Shown piece by piece: positions 17,499-25,626 of a stretch of 64,000 nucleotides of DNA. Where the stretch lies: positions 248,001 to 312,000 of the forward strand of contig NZ_JACIBK010000008.1 of the NCBI RefSeq assembly GCF_014195325.1, in the 5' to 3' direction. A model generated the notes under the pieces. It worked only from the letters and a program-made list of their open reading frames with translations. It was not told where the DNA came from and searched no databases. Within the stretch, counting starts at the first letter, position 1, and every line of letters begins with the position of its first letter. The position numbers and the translations under genes are program-made. The stretch is from Rhizobium sp. BK650. GTDB lineage: Bacteria > Pseudomonadota > Alphaproteobacteria > Rhizobiales > Rhizobiaceae.

Positions 17499-18161
17499 AT
17501 GACGACAAAAAAACCCTTCGGCCTGCCGTCCGTGAAACTGATCGCAATCGCCGCCGTTGCAGGCGTTGTTGCCGGTGCGGCAGCGGTATACGTGAAGGAG
17601 ACGGGCATTGGCAATGGCGTCAGCGTTACCGCTTCGGCCGAATGCCCGCTGACCAAAGAGCGCGCCGCCAATCTGAGCTCGCTCATGAAGGGTCAGGTGG
17701 CCGCCATGGTTGCTGTCAACCAGCCTAAAAAACTTCAAGCTGTCACTTTCAATGGCCCTGACGGCAACCAGGTGACGCTCGACCGTTTTGCCGGCAAAAC
17801 GGTGCTTCTCAATCTCTGGGCTACATGGTGCGTGCCCTGCCGCGAGGAAATGCCGGCGTTGAACGCGCTGGAGAAGGAGATGGGCAGCGACAAGTTTCAG
17901 GTCGTACCCGTCAACATCGACACTGGCGACGACGAGAAACCGAAGGCGTTCCTCAGCGAAATCGGTGTCGATGCGTTACAGCTCTACCGTGACAATACGA
18001 TTGGTGTCTTCAACAGCCTAAAGAAGGAAGGCCTTGCTTTCGGTCTTCCGGTGACGTTGCTGCTCGATGAGAAGGGCTGCCTGATCTCGGCAATGAACGG
18101 TCCGGCCGCATGGGACAGCGAAGATGCCAAGGCGTTGATTAAGGGTGCTATCGGATCATAG
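17499..18161 (+). CDS. tlpA: TlpA family thiol:disulfide interchange protein
   Basis: Membrane-anchored periplasmic thioredoxin-like reductase; TlpA in rhizobia reduces cytochrome oxidase assembly factors. The 220-aa protein has an N-terminal membrane anchor (about residues 12-32) and a thioredoxin domain with active site WCVPC (Cys111, Cys114), preceded by VLLNLWATW, and the cis-Pro loop GLPVT. ATG 17499 is chosen over 17478 because GGAGA precedes it. It is divergent from argH with 26 bp between starts. Confidence 0.88.
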   Translation: MTTKKPFGLPSVKLIAIAAVAGVVAGAAAVYVKETGIGNGVSVTASAECPLTKERAANLSSLMKGQVAAMVAVNQPKKLQAVTFNGPDGNQVTLDRFAGKTVLLNLWATWCVPCREEMPALNALEKEMGSDKFQVVPVNIDTGDDEKPKAFLSEIGVDALQLYRDNTIGVFNSLKKEGLAFGLPVTLLLDEKGCLISAMNGPAAWDSEDAKALIKGAIGS

Positions 18162-18169
18162 GGCGAGCG

Positions 18170-18262
18170 TCAGGGATCGCCGGCGCCACGAATGAAGAAG
18201 ACGCCCGCAAGTCCGATCAGGACACCGCACTGAAGCAGGAACATCGGCAATTCGCTCGACAT
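18170..18262 (-). CDS. 30-residue single-helix membrane protein (candidate)
   Basis: A 30-codon ORF not usually called by gene finders. The product begins MSSELPMFLLQ, has one hydrophobic helix of about 17 residues (GVLIGLAGVFF), and ends RGAGDP. GGAG stands 5 bases before the ATG. It lies 77 bp downstream of hbd on the same strand, after a perfect 8-bp hairpin, and its end nearly abuts the convergent tlpA stop. The helix, ribosome site and position suggest a real small protein; the function is unknown. Confidence 0.5.
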   Translation of the reverse strand: MSSELPMFLLQCGVLIGLAGVFFIRGAGDP

Positions 18263-18313
18263 GGCGTCTCCTTCCGTTCACGGCAAGGAAAGCACGTTGC
18301 GAGCATTTGTTCC

Positions 18314-18333
18314 ATTCGCCTTTTCAGGCGAAT
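18314..18333 (-). terminator. Hairpin after the 3-hydroxybutyryl-CoA dehydrogenase gene
   Basis: Perfect inverted repeat ATTCGCCT-tttc-AGGCGAAT, 6 bp past the gene's stop codon. It has no T-run on the minus strand, so it could be a partial terminator or a processing/stability element ahead of the small ORF at 18170-18262. Confidence 0.45.
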
Positions 18334-18339
18334 ACCGGC

Positions 18340-19221
18340 TTAGCGGGTCGGAACCGGGGTCTCGCCGCGATAATCATAGAAGCCGCGGCCGGATTTGCGG
18401 CCGAGCCATCCGGCTTCGACATATTTCACCAGCAGCGGGCAGGGGCGATATTTGCTATCGGCGAGCCCATCATGGAGGACCTGCATGATCGACAAGCAGG
18501 TATCAAGGCCGATGAAGTCGGCAAGCTGCAGCGGCCCCATCGGGTGGTTGGCGCCAAGCTTCATGGCAGTATCGATGGCGTCGACCGTGCCGACGCCTTC
18601 ATAGAGCGTGTAGATCGCTTCGTTGATCATCGGCAGAAGAATGCGGTTGACGATGAAGGCTGGGAAATCCTCAGCGACCGTGACCGTCTTTTCCAGCGAG
18701 CCGACGAATTCCTTGGCGGCGGAGAAAGTCGTTTCTTCGGTGGCAATGCCCCGCACCAGTTCCACAAGCTTCATGACCGGCACCGGATTCATGAAATGGA
18801 TGCCCATGAAGCGTTCTGCGCGGTCGGTCGCTGCGGCAAGTCGGGTGATCGACAGGGAAGAGGTGTTGGTGGCAAGGATTGCTTCCGGCTTCAGCACCGG
18901 ACAGACCTGCGCATAGATCTTGCGCTTGACGCTTTCGTCTTCGGTCGCCGCCTCGATAACCAGATCGGAGGGCGCGAGGTCGTTGACATCAGCGGAGCCG
19001 GTGATGCGCGAAAGCGCTGCACTGCGCTCTTCGTCGGTCATCTTGCCGCTCGTCACCTGGCGCGCAAAATTGCCGTTGATGGTGGCAAGGCCGGATTCGA
19101 TACGATCTTGCGACAGATCGTAAATATGAACCTTGTATCCTGCGGCGGCCGAAACATGCGCGATGCCGCAGCCCATCTGGCCAGCACCGATGATACCAAT
19201 ATTCTTCAACACCGCACTCAT
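18340..19221 (-). CDS. hbd: 3-hydroxybutyryl-CoA dehydrogenase
   Basis: NAD(P)-dependent interconversion of 3-hydroxybutyryl-CoA and acetoacetyl-CoA, used in short-chain acyl-CoA and polyhydroxybutyrate metabolism. The 293-aa protein has an N-terminal Rossmann motif IGAGQMGCGIA (residues about 11-21) and the catalytic GIHFMNPVPVMKLVE with the conserved His, and the C-terminal domain with NRILLPMINEA. The ATG at 19221 is preferred, with a G-rich site just upstream; a TTG two codons earlier is also in frame. It follows etfBA on the same strand, separated by 147 bp containing a terminator. Confidence 0.93.
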   Translation of the reverse strand: MSAVLKNIGIIGAGQMGCGIAHVSAAAGYKVHIYDLSQDRIESGLATINGNFARQVTSGKMTDEERSAALSRITGSADVNDLAPSDLVIEAATEDESVKRKIYAQVCPVLKPEAILATNTSSLSITRLAAATDRAERFMGIHFMNPVPVMKLVELVRGIATEETTFSAAKEFVGSLEKTVTVAEDFPAFIVNRILLPMINEAIYTLYEGVGTVDAIDTAMKLGANHPMGPLQLADFIGLDTCLSIMQVLHDGLADSKYRPCPLLVKYVEAGWLGRKSGRGFYDYRGETPVPTR

Positions 19222-19274
19222 CTCCAACCCCCGCCCGGCATACGCCCCCGCGCTGCCGGTATTTTTATATGAAA

Positions 19275-19300
19275 TTGCCGGACGAAAGATCGCCCGGCAA
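19275..19300 (-). terminator. Terminator-like hairpin after etfA
   Basis: Stem of 11 bp (TTGCCGGACGA / TCGCCCGGCAA, one wobble pair) with a 4-base loop, 69 bp past the etfA stop. On the minus strand the stem is followed by TTTCATAT. It separates etfBA from hbd. Confidence 0.55.
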
Positions 19301-19368
19301 AATTAGTAGACCGATAGAAGACAATTTTCCAGTCATTCGCAAGTGCGAAAAGAGTGCAATCTGCCCGA

Positions 19369-20298
19369 TCAGAGGGCTTTTTCAAGCTCAGGCAGGGCTT
19401 CGAAGAGATCAGCGACCAATCCATAGTCAGCAATCTGGAAGATCGGCGCTTCCTCGTCCTTGTTGATCGCGACGATGACCTTCGAGTCCTTCATGCCGGC
19501 CAGATGCTGAATGGCGCCGGAGATGCCGCAGGCGATGTAGAGCTGCGGGGCGACGACCTTGCCGGTCTGACCGACCTGCCAGTCATTCGGCGCGTAACCA
19601 GCGTCAACTGCAGCGCGCGAAGCGCCGACGGCAGCACCGAGCTTATCGGCAACCGGAAGGATCACTTCCTTGAATTTCTCGGCTGAGCCGAGCGCGCGCC
19701 CGCCGGAAATGATGATCTTGGCGGAAGTCAGTTCCGGACGTTCGGAGGCCGACAGCGCGTCGGATACGAAGTTCGAAAGGCCAGGATCGGAAACTGCCGG
19801 GATTGCGTCGATGGCAGCCGAACCGCCCTCACCAGCAGAGGCGAAGGAGGCGGTACGCACGGTGATGACCTTCTTGGCGTCGGTCGCCTGCACTGTCTGG
19901 ATGGCATTGCCGGCATAGATCGGACGTATGAAGGTGTCCGACGAAACCACTTCGATGATTTCGGAGATCTGTGCGACGTCGAGCAGAGCTGCAACACGCG
20001 GCAGGACGTTCTTGCCGGTAGAGGTAGCCGCAGCGACGATCGTGTCGTAGTTGCCGGCGAGCGAAACGATCAAGTCGGCGAGCGGCTCGGCAAGGTTGTT
20101 GGCAAGTTCATCGCTTTCGGCGAGCAGTACCTTTGAGACGCCGGAGAGTTTTGCAGCCGCGTTGGCTGCAGCCTTTGCGCCCTTGCCGGCGACAAGTACA
20201 TGCACGTCGCCGCCGATCTGAGACGCGGCCGTAAGAGCCTTGGCGGTCTGGTCGGAAAGGCTGCTGTTGTCGTGGTCAGCCAGAAGAAGAATGGCCAT
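19369..20298 (-). CDS. etfA: electron transfer flavoprotein alpha subunit
   Basis: FAD-binding subunit of ETF, which carries electrons from acyl-CoA and other dehydrogenases to ETF-quinone oxidoreductase. The 309-aa product has the N-terminal domain beginning MAILLLADHD and the C-terminal FAD domain with SGGRALGSAEKF, GASRAAVDAGY, QVGQTGKVVAPQLYIACG and SGAIQHLAGMKDS, then NKDEEAPIF. It lies 22 bp after etfB and forms an operon with it. Confidence 0.96.
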   Translation of the reverse strand: MAILLLADHDNSSLSDQTAKALTAASQIGGDVHVLVAGKGAKAAANAAAKLSGVSKVLLAESDELANNLAEPLADLIVSLAGNYDTIVAAATSTGKNVLPRVAALLDVAQISEIIEVVSSDTFIRPIYAGNAIQTVQATDAKKVITVRTASFASAGEGGSAAIDAIPAVSDPGLSNFVSDALSASERPELTSAKIIISGGRALGSAEKFKEVILPVADKLGAAVGASRAAVDAGYAPNDWQVGQTGKVVAPQLYIACGISGAIQHLAGMKDSKVIVAINKDEEAPIFQIADYGLVADLFEALPELEKAL

Positions 20299-20320
20299 GG
20301 TCGTATTCCTTTCTCGAACC

Positions 20321-21070
20321 TTAGAGGACGCCGGCTTCGTTCTTGAGCTTATCGACCAGCTCTGCGACCGACTTCACCTTCACGCCCGCCTTGCGGCCGG
20401 ACGGCTCTTCCGTCTTCAGCACCTTCAGGCGCGGCGCGGTGGAAACGTGGAAATCGGCCGGGCTCTTCTTGTCGAGCGGCTTCTTCTTCGCCTTCATGAT
20501 GTTCGGCAGCGTAGCGTAGCGCGGCTCGTTCAAGCGCAGATCGGTCGTCACCACGGCCGGAAGCTTGATCTTGATCGTCTGCAGGCCCCCGTCGATCTCA
20601 CGGGTGACGGTAGCGCTATCGCCCTCGACCGCGATCTTGGAGGCAAAAGTCGCTTGGGCGGAGCCGAGGAGGGCAGCGAGCATCTGGCCGGTCTGGTTGG
20701 AATCATCGTCAATCGCTTGCTTGCCGACGATTATCAGGCCGGGCTTTTCGGCGTCGGCAACGCCCTTGAGTATCTTGGCAACGGCGAGCGGCTCGACCGC
20801 ATCATCAGTCTCAACCAGGATCGCGCGGTCGGCGCCCATGGCGAGCGCGGTGCGCAAGGTTTCTTCTGCCTTGGCAGGGCCGATCGAGACGACAATGACT
20901 TCCTCGGCCTTGCCGGCTTCCTTCAGGCGAAGGGCTTCCTCGACGGAAATCTCGTCGAACGGGTTCATCGACATCTTGACGTTGGCAAGGTCGACGCCCG
21001 ATCCATCCGGCTTGACGCGGATCTTCACGTTGTAATCGACAACGCGCTTGACTGGGACGAGAATTTTCAT
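20321..21070 (-). CDS. etfB: electron transfer flavoprotein beta subunit
   Basis: AMP-binding partner of EtfA. The 249-aa protein shows the family N-terminus MKILVPVKRVVDYNVK, NPFDEISVEEALRLKE, and the signature region from GKQAIDDDSNQTGQMLAALL to LRLNEPRYATLPNIMKAKKK. AAGGAAGG precedes ATG 21070. A good sigma-70-type promoter (21225-21252) predicts a leader of about 150 nt, inside which a 31-codon ORF ends over the etfB start codon. Confidence 0.96.
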   Translation of the reverse strand: MKILVPVKRVVDYNVKIRVKPDGSGVDLANVKMSMNPFDEISVEEALRLKEAGKAEEVIVVSIGPAKAEETLRTALAMGADRAILVETDDAVEPLAVAKILKGVADAEKPGLIIVGKQAIDDDSNQTGQMLAALLGSAQATFASKIAVEGDSATVTREIDGGLQTIKIKLPAVVTTDLRLNEPRYATLPNIMKAKKKPLDKKSPADFHVSTAPRLKVLKTEEPSGRKAGVKVKSVAELVDKLKNEAGVL

Positions 21071-21162
21071 GGGGTCCTTCCTTCGAACAGAGATGGGCCT
21101 TCAACAGAGACTTCTGGGAAAATGCGCGCTTGGACGCCGCTCCGATTGTCGAATGGCGACAT
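21067..21162 (-). CDS. 31-codon leader ORF overlapping the etfB start (candidate)
   Basis: Begins MSPFDNRSGV and ends FEGRTP, with its TGA overlapping the etfB ATG (ATGA). GGAGG lies 14 bases before its ATG, which is farther than ideal. The overlap could couple etfB translation to the leader, or the ORF may be chance; etfB has its own good ribosome site inside it. Confidence 0.25.
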   Translation of the reverse strand: MSPFDNRSGVQARIFPEVSVEGPSLFEGRTP

Positions 21163-21224
21163 GGATACGCGTTTTTCCTCCAAATACAACGCTTCCACGA
21201 CGCAGACGATCAATTTGAATGCGC

Positions 21225-21252
21225 AATATATTAACGCTTACGTTCACGTCAA
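21225..21252 (-). promoter_or_regulatory. etfB promoter
   Basis: On the minus strand: TTGACG (21252-21247), 16-bp spacer, TATATT (21230-21225). This is close to the rhizobial housekeeping consensus. The -35 overlaps the stop codon of the upstream rhomboid gene. The predicted start is near 21218. Confidence 0.6.
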
Positions 21253-22040
21253 TATCTAAGCTTGTCACGTCCCCAGGGCAGGCGTGGAGGCACGGGCATG
21301 CCCGAAGCGGTGACGCGGACGGGAATTGGTCGGTCGCGAACGGCGCGCGGCGTCACGATCTGCCGGTCGAAGAGTGGTACGCCTGGCCGGCGCATCACCA
21401 GCACGAGGAGGGCGCCGGCGACGATGCCGCCGACATGTGCGCCCCAGGAGACGTTGCCGTTGGGATCGATCAGCAGCATAAGAAACTGCTGGCCAACCCA
21501 GAGCAGGAGCGGGATGAAGGCCGGCAGCGGCAATGGCACGCGGAAAAAGACCAGCACCCAGACGCGCACGCGCGGATGCAGCATCAGATAGGCAGCCACG
21601 ACCCCCGAAATTGCCCCCGACGCACCGACGAGTGGCGCTTCCGACGCCGTCGCCAGCAGGCCGTGGCAGAGAGCACCGGCTGCAGCGCAGAGGAGATAAA
21701 AGGCGAGGAAGCGCAGGTGACCCATTGCATCTTCGACATTATCACCGAAGACCCAGAGGAAGATCATATTGCCGGCAAGATGCCAAAAGCTCGTGTGGAC
21801 GAAGGAATATGTGATGTAGGTCGCTGCTTCTGGCACGATCTCCAGCCCTGGCGCCAGCACCGCATAGCCAAAAACGACGGCCGGGATATAGCCGAGGCCG
21901 ACGGTCGTGCTCTGGGCGACCTGCTCACTTTCGACAGTGGTGAAGATCCAAGTGGCTATATCTGCGGCCATCAGGCCGAGTGTCACCCACTGAACCCTGA
22001 TGTACTTCAGCGTATTGGCATCGTGTAGCGGTATGAACAT
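21249..22040 (-). CDS. rhomboid family intramembrane serine protease
   Basis: Polytopic membrane protease. The 263-aa protein has six to seven predicted helices and the catalytic elements of active rhomboids: the HxxxN pair (His87, Asn91), Ser141 in GASGAISG and His202 in GAHVGG. The L1-type WR motif of many rhomboids is not seen. The start is ATG 22040 (MFIPLHD); an extension to 22103 overlaps the gene upstream. It ends with a soluble, Arg/Pro-rich tail. Natural substrates cannot be told from sequence. Confidence 0.9.
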   Translation of the reverse strand: MFIPLHDANTLKYIRVQWVTLGLMAADIATWIFTTVESEQVAQSTTVGLGYIPAVVFGYAVLAPGLEIVPEAATYITYSFVHTSFWHLAGNMIFLWVFGDNVEDAMGHLRFLAFYLLCAAAGALCHGLLATASEAPLVGASGAISGVVAAYLMLHPRVRVWVLVFFRVPLPLPAFIPLLLWVGQQFLMLLIDPNGNVSWGAHVGGIVAGALLVLVMRRPGVPLFDRQIVTPRAVRDRPIPVRVTASGMPVPPRLPWGRDKLRY

Positions 22041-22078
22041 GAAGGCCTGCCCCCGGGGCGCTTGCGATGGCCGGGACG

Positions 22079-22657
22079 TTACCTGTTTTTTCCGGGAACC
22101 CAAAGCGCATCCGCCTTACCGCCGTCATTGGCATGACGCGCGGCAACGAACAGAAAATCGGAGAGGCGGTTGACGTATTTGAGGGCAGGGGCACCGACGA
22201 TCTCTGCCTCGCTGCGGGCAAGCGCTACCATCAGCCGTTCGGCGCGGCGCGCAATTGTTCGGGCGAGATGCAGATGGGCGGCGGCAGGGCTGCCGCCTGG
22301 AAGCACGAAGGATTTCAGCGGTTGCAGATCAGCGTTCAGCCTGTCGATATCCCGCTCCAGCCGGTCCACCTGGCCTTCGACGATACGCAGCGGCTCATAA
22401 GCCTGTGGCTCGTCGGTCTCGGGAGTGGCAAGGTCTGCACCGAGATCGAAGAGGTCGTTCTGGATCAACGCCAGCATGGCGTCGATTTCGGGTAGGTCTG
22501 CCGTATGCAGCCTGGCGACGCCGATCGCCGAATTCGTTTCGTCTATGGTTCCATAGGCCTCGACACGCAGATCGTGCTTGGTGCGGCGCGGGCCGGAGAC
22601 CAGCGCCGTCGTGCCATCATCGCCCATTCTGGTGTAGATCTTGTTAAGCTTTACCAT
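22079..22657 (-). CDS. cob(I)alamin adenosyltransferase, PduO type
   Basis: Transfers adenosyl from ATP to cob(I)alamin to make adenosylcobalamin. The 192-aa product has the PduO N-terminal ATP-binding motif YTRMGDDGTT (residues 8-17), the VEAYGTIDETNSAIG helix, and the C-terminal ARTIARRAERLMVAL and YVNRLSDFLFVAAR signatures. It is in a minus-strand run with the HIG1-like gene and the SDR. Adenosylcobalamin-dependent enzymes are not in this window, so the link to its user is unknown. Confidence 0.94.
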   Translation of the reverse strand: MVKLNKIYTRMGDDGTTALVSGPRRTKHDLRVEAYGTIDETNSAIGVARLHTADLPEIDAMLALIQNDLFDLGADLATPETDEPQAYEPLRIVEGQVDRLERDIDRLNADLQPLKSFVLPGGSPAAAHLHLARTIARRAERLMVALARSEAEIVGAPALKYVNRLSDFLFVAARHANDGGKADALWVPGKNR

Positions 22658-22671
22658 TGCCGGCTCTCTGA

Positions 22672-22875
22672 TCAGCTAGGGCGTCCGCCACCGGTCAGCC
22701 AGAGCGTCAGCATGATCAGGGCGATGGCGATCGCCTGCAGCAGCACGCGCAATTGCATCAGCTTGTTGGAAAGGTTCGCATCGCCACCCTTCATCATGTT
22801 GAACAGGCCGCGGATCAGCACCAGGGCAACGAGGCCCATGACGATGATCGCGATGACGTAGGTGACCGTGGACAT
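22672..22875 (-). CDS. HIG1-domain small twin-helix membrane protein
   Basis: 67-aa protein with two membrane helices (about residues 4-24 and 44-62) linked by a polar loop GGDANLSNKLMQLRV. This matches the HIG1 (hypoxia-induced) family, members of which associate with respiratory supercomplexes in mitochondria. Bacterial function is unproven. It lies 14 bp before the cobalamin adenosyltransferase and 18 bp after the SDR, so it is probably co-transcribed. Confidence 0.8.
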   Translation of the reverse strand: MSTVTYVIAIIVMGLVALVLIRGLFNMMKGGDANLSNKLMQLRVLLQAIAIALIMLTLWLTGGGRPS

Positions 22876-22893
22876 GGCAGTCTCTTTTCTTCT

Positions 22894-23727
22894 TCAGTCC
22901 GTCCAGCGCATCAGGCGGTAGAAGAGGTCGGCCGGAAGCAACCTCTTCAGCAATATGCCCTGTTTAGCCGGAGTCGTTACTGGATAATGTGGCTTCGGAT
23001 TTTTCGAGTTCAATGCACGCGTCAATACCGCATAGACCGCCTCGGGGCCAAGTTTGTGTCGGTTGACCGGACCTGAGCCTTCAAGGCGCGCAAGCTGCCG
23101 GCGGTACTCGACGGCATGGGGCGAGTTTTCCAGATCTATATGCTCTTTGATTTTCGCCAGCGCGTTTGCCGTGAAGCGGCTGGTGATCGGACCCGGCTCG
23201 ATCAGGCTGACGTGAATGCCGCTTCCCTGGAGTTCCATTCGGAGAGTGATGCTCAGGCCTTCGAGCGCGAATTTCGAGGCTGTGTAAGCGCCGCGGTAGC
23301 GATAAGGCACAAGGCCGAGGATCGAGGAACATTGCACGATGCGGCCTTGGCCGCGCCGGCGCATCGAAGGAATGACCTGTCGCGTCAGTTCGTGCCAGCC
23401 GAAGACATTGGTTTCGAACTGGTCGCGCAGCGCTTGCGTCGACAGATCCTCGACCGCGCCCGGTTGTCCGTAAGCGCCGTTGTTGAACAGCGCATCGATC
23501 CGCCCGTTGCTGCGTTCGATCACCGTGCTCACCAGAGCCGAGATTGTCTCGGGCTGGGTGTAGTCCATCAGGAAGGTTTCGATGCCGTTGGCTTGCAACG
23601 GCGCGAGATCATCAGTCTTGCGCACGGTCGCAAAAACGCGCCAGCCATCCGTCTTCAGGGCGCGGGCGCAATAAGCGCCGATGCCGGAAGAGCATCCGGT
23701 CACGACGATGGTGCGCTGGTCGGCCAT
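22894..23727 (-). CDS. SDR family oxidoreductase
   Basis: Short-chain dehydrogenase of the classical type. The 277-aa product has the cofactor motif TGCSSGIG (residues 10-17), NNGAYG, the catalytic Ser near CSSILG, and YTASK (Tyr148, Lys152), followed by the PGPITS-type segment EPGPITSRF. The Arg near the end of strand 2 (VRKTDD) suggests NADP preference. The substrate is unknown. Confidence 0.9.
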   Translation of the reverse strand: MADQRTIVVTGCSSGIGAYCARALKTDGWRVFATVRKTDDLAPLQANGIETFLMDYTQPETISALVSTVIERSNGRIDALFNNGAYGQPGAVEDLSTQALRDQFETNVFGWHELTRQVIPSMRRRGQGRIVQCSSILGLVPYRYRGAYTASKFALEGLSITLRMELQGSGIHVSLIEPGPITSRFTANALAKIKEHIDLENSPHAVEYRRQLARLEGSGPVNRHKLGPEAVYAVLTRALNSKNPKPHYPVTTPAKQGILLKRLLPADLFYRLMRWTD

Positions 23728-23795
23728 TCAACGATTCCTGTACAAAACGGGACTTGTTTCCCATATTCGCCAAAAGGATACAATTGGGAAGCCGA

Positions 23796-24767
23796 ATGCC
23801 GAAAATCCTGCGCACGCTTTACGATGTGGCCTACGATGCGATCTGCCACCTCATCGAGGATGATGGCTTTGCGATGGCGAGCCATGTGGCGCTTTCCAGC
23901 CTGCTTGCGGTCTTTCCCTTTCTGATCTTCGGCACGGCGCTTGCCAATTTTCTCGGTGCGGACCAGTTTTCCACTACAGCCATCCACTTGATCTTCGACA
24001 CATGGCCGGAAGCGATCGCCAAGCCCCTGGCAGACCAGGTCGTGCAGGTATTGACGATCCCGCGTGGCGGGCTTCTGACCATCTCCGTGCTGGCTGCCGC
24101 CTATTTCGCCTCGAATGGCGTCGAGGCGCTCCGAATCTCGCTGAACCGTGCCTATCGCGTGCAAGAGACACGGCCCTGGTATCTGACGCGCCTTGCCAGT
24201 CTCGGCTATGTCCTTATCGCTGTGATCATCTTTGCAGTTATCAGCATTCTGCTCGTGGCCGTTCCAGTCGGCCTCGATTATGCGCGTGACTGGCTGCTGC
24301 ATAACGACAGCCTCGAATGGCTTCCCGCCAGGGTCCGTCAATGGCTGCCAATTACCGTCGACACGCTCGAAATTGTTTTCAGCTGGCGTATCTACGGCAC
24401 TCTCGTCATGCTGATCATCGCTCTGCTCGTCGTCCATCTCTGGTTGCCTGCCGGCAAGCGCCGTGTCTTCGATGTCGTTCCAGGCGTGTTTCTGACCTTG
24501 CTGTCCTGGCTCGCCGGCGCGCTGATTTTTGCCTATTATCTGGCGACCTTTGCCACCTATACTGCCACTTATGCCGGTCTGGCATCGGTGGTGATCGTGC
24601 TGATCTTTCTCTACATGGTGGGTGTCATCTTCATTGTTGGCGCGGAGATCAATGCGGCGCTGATGAAGTTCCGGGTGCTGCGCAACTTCTCGCGAACCTT
24701 TTCGGTGGTCGGTCGCGACCATGCCGCCGAATCAAAGTCCGACAAGCCGGCGAATATCGGCAGCTGA
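23796..24767 (+). CDS. YihY/BrkB family inner-membrane protein
   Basis: 323-aa protein with six predicted membrane helices and the family motifs: an N-terminal amphipathic region, ASHVALSSLLAVFPFLIF at about residues 28-45, and AYFASNGVEALRISLNRAYR in the middle. Family function is not established, despite the old RNase BN label. ATG 23796 has GGGAA upstream; the longer frame from 23544 is antisense to the SDR. Its last 36 bp overlap the convergent gluQ end. Confidence 0.85.
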   Translation: MPKILRTLYDVAYDAICHLIEDDGFAMASHVALSSLLAVFPFLIFGTALANFLGADQFSTTAIHLIFDTWPEAIAKPLADQVVQVLTIPRGGLLTISVLAAAYFASNGVEALRISLNRAYRVQETRPWYLTRLASLGYVLIAVIIFAVISILLVAVPVGLDYARDWLLHNDSLEWLPARVRQWLPITVDTLEIVFSWRIYGTLVMLIIALLVVHLWLPAGKRRVFDVVPGVFLTLLSWLAGALIFAYYLATFATYTATYAGLASVVIVLIFLYMVGVIFIVGAEINAALMKFRVLRNFSRTFSVVGRDHAAESKSDKPANIGS

Positions 24768-25613
24768 CAGCCCTTTCGCGCGTAGTTCCGCAAGGCCGGT
24801 ATCACCCTCGCTCTTGGAAAGCTTGCGACCGTCGGCATCCACGACGAGGCGATGATGATGATAGATGGGTTGCGGCAGGTTGAGCAGATGCTGCAGCAGC
24901 CTGTGAACCGAGGTGGCGTGGAAAAGGTCGAGACCGCGCACGACTTGGGTTATGCCCTGCAGCGCATCGTCAATGACGACGGAGAGATGGTAGCTGGAGG
25001 GTGCATCCGAGCGCGAAAGGACGACATCGCCCCAGACGTCGGGCTCGGCCAGTATCTCGCCCCTTCGTTCATCGCCGGTTTCCGTCCAGAACAGCGGCTC
25101 GCCGACCAGATCCAGGGCCTTGTTCATGTCGAGCCGCCACGCATGCTTGAGACCTGAGGCCAGCATGGCGTCACGCTCTTCCTCGCGGCGGTCGCGATCG
25201 TCGGGGGGATAGTGCGGCGTGCCGTCAGGATCGCGCGGCCAAGACTCGCCTAGCCGCTCATAGGCAGCGACTCGCTTCTTGACCTCGGTGCGTGTCAGGA
25301 ACGAGGGATAAACCAGTCCCCGCTCGATCAGCGAATGAAGGGCGGCCTGATATTCGGGAAAATGTTCCTGCTGACGACGGACCGGCTCCTCCCATTCGAT
25401 ACCCAGCCAATTGAGATCGGCATAGATGCCGGCTTCGAATTCGGGCGTGCATCGGGCCAGATCGATGTCTTCGATACGCAGGAGCAGCCGGCCGTCAGCG
25501 GCCTTGGCAGTGTCATCGTTGAGGAAGGCTGACAGTGCGTGACCGAGATGCAGCCGCCCATTGGGGCTGGGGGCGAAACGGAAGACGGGTTTTTGACGCA
25601 AAATGCTGATCAT
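24732..25613 (-). CDS. gluQ: glutamyl-Q tRNA(Asp) synthetase
   Basis: Truncated GluRS paralogue that attaches glutamate to queuosine at position 34 of tRNA(Asp). The 293-aa product has only the catalytic domain, with the class I motifs HLGH (in NGRLHLGHALSAF) and KLSKS, and no anticodon-binding domain. The zinc-binding cysteines of the E. coli enzyme are missing: only one Cys is present (LARCTP). ATG 25613 is chosen by alignment to the family N-terminus. Its end overlaps the yihY-like gene by 36 bp. Confidence 0.9.
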   Translation of the reverse strand: MISILRQKPVFRFAPSPNGRLHLGHALSAFLNDDTAKAADGRLLLRIEDIDLARCTPEFEAGIYADLNWLGIEWEEPVRRQQEHFPEYQAALHSLIERGLVYPSFLTRTEVKKRVAAYERLGESWPRDPDGTPHYPPDDRDRREEERDAMLASGLKHAWRLDMNKALDLVGEPLFWTETGDERRGEILAEPDVWGDVVLSRSDAPSSYHLSVVIDDALQGITQVVRGLDLFHATSVHRLLQHLLNLPQPIYHHHRLVVDADGRKLSKSEGDTGLAELRAKGLSAADIRRLVGL

Positions 25614-25626
25614 GCTTTCTTCTGGC

